A DNA stretch of 64,000 nt from Sitta carolinensis. Taxonomy: Eukaryota; Chordata; Aves; Passeriformes; Sittidae. Below are positions 59,901 to 64,000 of this stretch, piece by piece. How positions within the stretch are numbered: the first letter of the stretch is position 1; each line of letters starts with the position of its first letter. A program made the translations under genes and the position numbers. Below the pieces are notes generated by a model, which was not told where the DNA came from, searched no databases, and was given only the letters and a program-made list of their open reading frames with translations. Where the stretch lies: positions 13,007,234-13,071,233 of the forward strand of contig JAVUNC010000019.1 of NCBI GenBank assembly GCA_032173965.1, read 5' to 3'.

Positions 59901-62900
59901 TTCGTGGCTGGGATGCTTTACCTCTTCCGTGCCAAGTCAACTGGAGCCATGTCTCAAGATGGTTCTTTGATACTCTGATTGTTCCTTATGGTGTTTTTGT
60001 CATGAAATAATATGTTTCTGCAAAGTTTAATCTGATCGAAATACAAAGAATTAGGATGGGGGACTGGATATGTGCAAAGTAGTATTTATGTATCTGTTTC
60101 TTTTGTTAATAGATAGGTCTGCCAGTCCCACAAAAACTTAAGCATGCACTTAGTGTTCCCAGTGGCTAATCCCATGAAAGTCTACTCCCAGTGTGTATTC
60201 AAGCACACACGTACATCTGAATAAGGCACGGACTGCACGGCCCTAACGCTAATGTGCTGACTTAGCATTGTCAGTTGTGAATGTTCCCATGTCTGGAGCA
60301 TATCCTCAGACTCAGGGATGCCTGAACCCTCACTGTCTGGATCTACAAGGTGTTAAGTAGGACTTGGAACATGGAGGGCTGGAACGGATAGGCAAGAAGT
60401 TACATTTAACGATGTGAAATAATGGTAGAAGCTAGGCACAGGATCATTTAATAATAGATTTGGTTGTTCATTATTTACTTCAGCCTTCCTTCTGCCTCTG
60501 TGAAATGCTGACTCCTGTGCTGTCCATCTAAAAATGGCACAGTTGCCACCACTTTCTCCAAATGGACATTTTTGTTTAATATTTTGAAAGCAGTCTGACA
60601 AATCCACAAGTGTCAGTGTTAGGCAGAAGAAGAGAAAGCTCAGAGATAATGCAGTATGTGCACATAGTAAGTCATGCACCTTATCGCTCAGTAGAATTGG
60701 TGAATTATGATCAGTGCCACAACAGTGTCCTCAATTACTGCAACAACTTACCATCTTTGATACAAGACCACCAGAATTTTGGTCTGCAATCTGATAAAAA
60801 GCCAACTGTACCAAAACAGCAGAGATTAAAAGCAAAACAAACAATTAAAGGAAATGGAGGGATAAAAACTCCAACAAATTAAAAATTACAAACTAGAATT
60901 TGTACTGTGTAACGCATTTTATACTAAACCCCCTCACCATATATTCCAGTATTGTTTTGATGGCAGATCCTTTGCTCATGTGAGACTGCAGTGACACCAG
61001 TCTGTAGGTACTGCTGTGCAATTATGGGATCTCTAGAGCACTGGGGATTGTGAGTTGTTCTTTCTTATAAGGACCCTGTGGGCTTGGATACTTGGGAAGA
61101 TGTGCTGGGTTTGATTTTCAGTGTAACCTGAGGCAAAAGTCAGCTTGAGGCTGCCAGATTGTGCCTGGTTTCAGATCAAACCTCTGTGAAAGTAGCGAAT
61201 TGAGTAGGGTTTCCACTCAAAACCATAAATCGGTGTTGATATGCTTGAAACTTTGCCCAGATTTTTTTTTTCCTTCTTTTTCCCAAACTTGGCCTGTGTT
61301 CTAGCTTTGTAACAAAACCTAAAACAAACATCTCTGGGTTTTGGGTCTAGTTGTGAAAGTTTAACACAGAAACCATTTTCCTCCGGGGGAAGGGGGATGC
61401 TGGCCTGTGTGTTAAGGCTGAGCTTTATTTTTAATTCTTTTGAGAATGACAGTGTCAGCCAGTGTTTTCTACCTTGAAAGCAGCTGGAGAAGAGGCTTTG
61501 GCTCAACATCTGATCTGAAGGACAGAACAGAGAAGGGTGATCATCACATCCTTGCTTGGATCTCCAGCCTGGTTTTTCCATCCTTGTTAGCAACAGGGAG
61601 TACATTAATGCAGAGAAGCCCTGCTGCCTCGCTGTGATGCCACTTAACTCAGACCAGAGCAGCTCTGAATCAAGGTCAGCATTTGATAGCATGGAGGCCA
61701 AAGATAGCAGGAGGACAGATTTTTGCCTGGCACATGGTAAGATCAGCAACTGGGAACCATGCCACCACAAGAGAAGGAGCTGTCAGAAATTGCAGCTTCC
61801 AGCTCATGCTAGATTCCCGTCTCACTAGGAGTGAGGCTTGTTGTGTAAGAAAGCAAGATACCATCCATTAATTGCTGGCAGCAATAGAGATAGAAGCTTC
61901 TGATTCCTCTTGTGTTTCTCCCAGCAAGCTATGCCTCGCATTTTGTGAAGGAAGACCAAGCTGGCATTGCTTCCCTTGCTCTGGTCTGCATGAGGGAATC
62001 CAGGACTCCAGCACTTCCCCATTAGCCTAGTGCATCATGTAGTGTGAAACAGGGATTTTTAAAAAATTGTTTTTTAGTCCAGATTACTAATGTCTACAAG
62101 GTCAAAGACTACAGAGGTTACCATTCATCATGCTAAGTTGCTGCTATCTTTGATGAGCACATGGATACTCTGTCTGGTCCTCACAGCTTTTGATCCAGCG
62201 GCTTGAATGGCAATGCCAGAGTCCTCTCAGTGTGCCTGGCTGTAATCACAGGAAGCTCATTCATTACGCATGTCCTGAAGATATGGAAGCTTTGATAATC
62301 AGTTTGGATGGGAGGGGTAAATTAATAATTTCCTTTTACACTTGTTGATAGAGCAATTCGCTCTGTCATGAGAAAATTTGGAAGTGGGGTAAAGTTTCAG
62401 TAAACTGCGAGTAAAACCTGAGATTTCAATCAGATGTTGTGGTCTAGCTTTGCTGCTGCTTTGGTCTTTAATCTTACTTTCCCTGTCTCCTCACAGGGCC
62501 TTTTCCAGGGTTAAGCCACACTTCCCAGAGCTGTCCTTTTGAGTTAACTGAAATGGTAGATAACTTTTTGTCCAGGGAATTGACTGAGGACCTAGGGAAG
62601 TGCATCTACTGTTCCCACCCAAGGGAGCAGATCAGATCCTGGAGAAAAATGCCTAAGGCAGTACAGCCACTGTTATCTCCAGCCATTAGCAGCAAGACCA
62701 GCTTAGGGACCTCCCATGCTTTCCTCAGAAAGTAGGAAAGGAGTGCCCAGAGCAGTTGGGACAAATTCTTTCTGACTCTGCCTGTCCCATTGGTCACTGC
62801 TGAACTTTCTTTACTTGCTGCTGCAGAAGAATCCAAAATAACACTCCTTTGGCTGCTGCCCTGGATCTCTTCATGAAATGGGGGTAGTAATGTGCATCTT

Positions 62901-64000
62901 CAGTACTCTATGTCCTTCTCCTGGCAGTGCCTGACTCCTGAAGCAATATTTTAGCTTCTCCAGAGGCAGCTGCTGAAATATTGTTGAGCATAGCATTGGA
63001 AAATAAGGAGAACTGAAGCTAGTGGTTTTTTTTTCTGTTGTTTGTTTTGGTTTGTTATAGTTGGGTTTTTTGCTACATCAAGTTTTAAGCTGTTAGTTCT
63101 AACAATAACATTTCGAATCACAGTTCAATAGTACCACTATGTGTTTTAGGGATATTGATGTCATGGTGGTTTTAGATGCTTGTCTAGGTTCTACCAATTT
63201 TGGTGGGGTATGTACACAAAGGGCCTTCATGCCACTCCACAGCACCTGAAGTCTGCAACCAGGGATCATTAACAAAATGTTATGTGTCAAATCCATTTAA
63301 ACAATCTACACTGTCCAGATACAGCAGTTGTCACATAAAGTGAACAGTACCTTTGCATGGCTATTGTATTAGAAGAACTTGGTGCTTATTTTGCCTGATT
63401 GCTTACCTGTCTGTTGCCATCTCCTTGTGCTAAGTACTGACCTCTGTGAAGCTCCTTACATTGGCTCTTTGGTAGTGTGGGACTGGATGTTATTTAAATT
63501 AGGGCAAGGGGGGAAAAAAGAGCAATTAATGTTTCATGTGATCACAGAATCACTTTTCAGTTGCACCAGTGGGAGATAAAACTTGTTAGTTAATTGGATG
63601 GGCTGAAACCCCAAGGCAACCAGATGCCATTGGATTTAGAGGGTGCAAAAGAAGATGGAACTGTGTACTACAAGAGTTTCTAGTTTGCCAGACTTGCATG
63701 AGTGTGGTTGCACTTTTCATTTACAAAACACAGCTATTTTTAGTTTTATTAAGTCAGTACAGATGTGAAATGGTCTCTTTTAGACCTTTTCTCCTCAAAG
63801 AAGCAGTGCTGCTTTATCTAAGTTGAGGCAGTGAAAATGTTATATGCTACCAACCCAGCTGTGCCCCATGTTAGTTTATGGAGCTGACAAAGGGGTTTTA
63901 AGATAATCCAACTGATTTCAGAGTGCTCTGATACAGAGTTGACCTCTAGTTTCATGTTGATGACAGGGAGCAGACACTGGCACCCTCAAAGGAGCTTGGT

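Larger units (their letters stand above)
45731..64000. other. Intergenic region upstream of SPRED2
   Basis: About 18 kb contain no gene I can recognise on either strand. Open frames up to about 200 codons (for example 61171-61770 minus) lack similarity, a signal for splicing in frame or a domain. The region holds the MIR remnant, AC microsatellite, C-rich and AT-rich tracts, T/G-rich low-complexity runs at 57300-57345 and 57717-57745, the candidate element at 47.3 kb and the exon-like segments at 48.5 and 52.9 kb. In amniotes the promoter side of SPRED2 faces a large gene-poor interval before MEIS1; this fits but is inferred. Confidence 0.75.

Noticed and set aside
59747..60010. 87-codon frame starting with a hydrophobic, signal-like segment
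   Set aside because: The hydrophobic start comes from a T-rich stretch; no family is recognised, and overlapping frames on both strands are similarly open.
61171..61770. 199-codon open frame on the minus strand
   Set aside because: No similarity to a known family, no codon pattern, and about one frame of this length is expected by chance in 64 kb over six frames. It contains low-complexity Lys-rich codons from a T-rich run.

Overview
The window is vertebrate nuclear DNA, most likely from a bird. It has spliced genes with long introns, one dense CpG island, very few interspersed repeats, and repeats that are mainly truncated CR1 LINEs with the typical 3' end (TTCTATGATTCTAT). Short CR1 copies at low density are typical of birds; crocodilians and turtles also carry CR1 and cannot be fully excluded. 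Nothing bacterial, plasmid or viral was seen.

The only protein-coding gene I can prove is SPRED2, on the minus strand. Four exons are present with correct splice sites and matching phases: exon 1 (coding 44414-44439), exon 2 (11535-11712), exon 3 (10035-10203) and exon 4 (7175-7239). Joined, they encode residues 1-146: the whole EVH1 domain and the start of the Ser-rich/acidic linker. The exons for the KIT-binding region and the C-terminal Cys-rich SPR domain are not found at 1-7174, so they should lie beyond the left edge. Intron 1 is 32.7 kb, intron 2 is 1.3 kb, intron 3 is 2.8 kb, and intron 4 runs off the window. SPRED2 is a membrane-associated inhibitor of Ras-ERK signalling whose EVH1 domain recruits neurofibromin (NF1).

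Layout from left to right: 1-7174, intron 4 with a G-quadruplex-type tract; 7175-11712, exons 4, 3 and 2 with introns 3 and 2; 11713-44413, the large intron 1, with CR1 and MIR-like remnants, AT-rich stretches that look like regulatory conserved elements, a GC-rich patch near 19.5-20 kb and a second, smaller CpG-rich block at 41.3-41.9 kb; 43.6-45.2 kb, the main CpG-island promoter and exon 1; 45.2-64 kb, intergenic DNA with a CR1 against the island edge, MIR remnants, microsatellites and some exon-like segments on the plus strand, but no recognised gene. In amniotes SPRED2 is flanked on its promoter side by a gene-poor interval leading to MEIS1, which fits this empty right part; that neighbour is inferred, not seen.

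Most notable candidates: (1) a possible alternative SPRED2 first coding exon in the 41.7-41.9 kb CpG block, whose frame and donor phase fit exon 2; (2) a possible EVH1-only short SPRED2 product through read-through into intron 3, with an intronic poly(A) signal; (3) convergent PBX-HOX-type sites in a perfect inverted repeat upstream of the gene; (4) a 108-bp exon-like segment at 52.9 kb that overlaps an old tRNA-derived SINE-like sequence. None of these can be proven from sequence alone.
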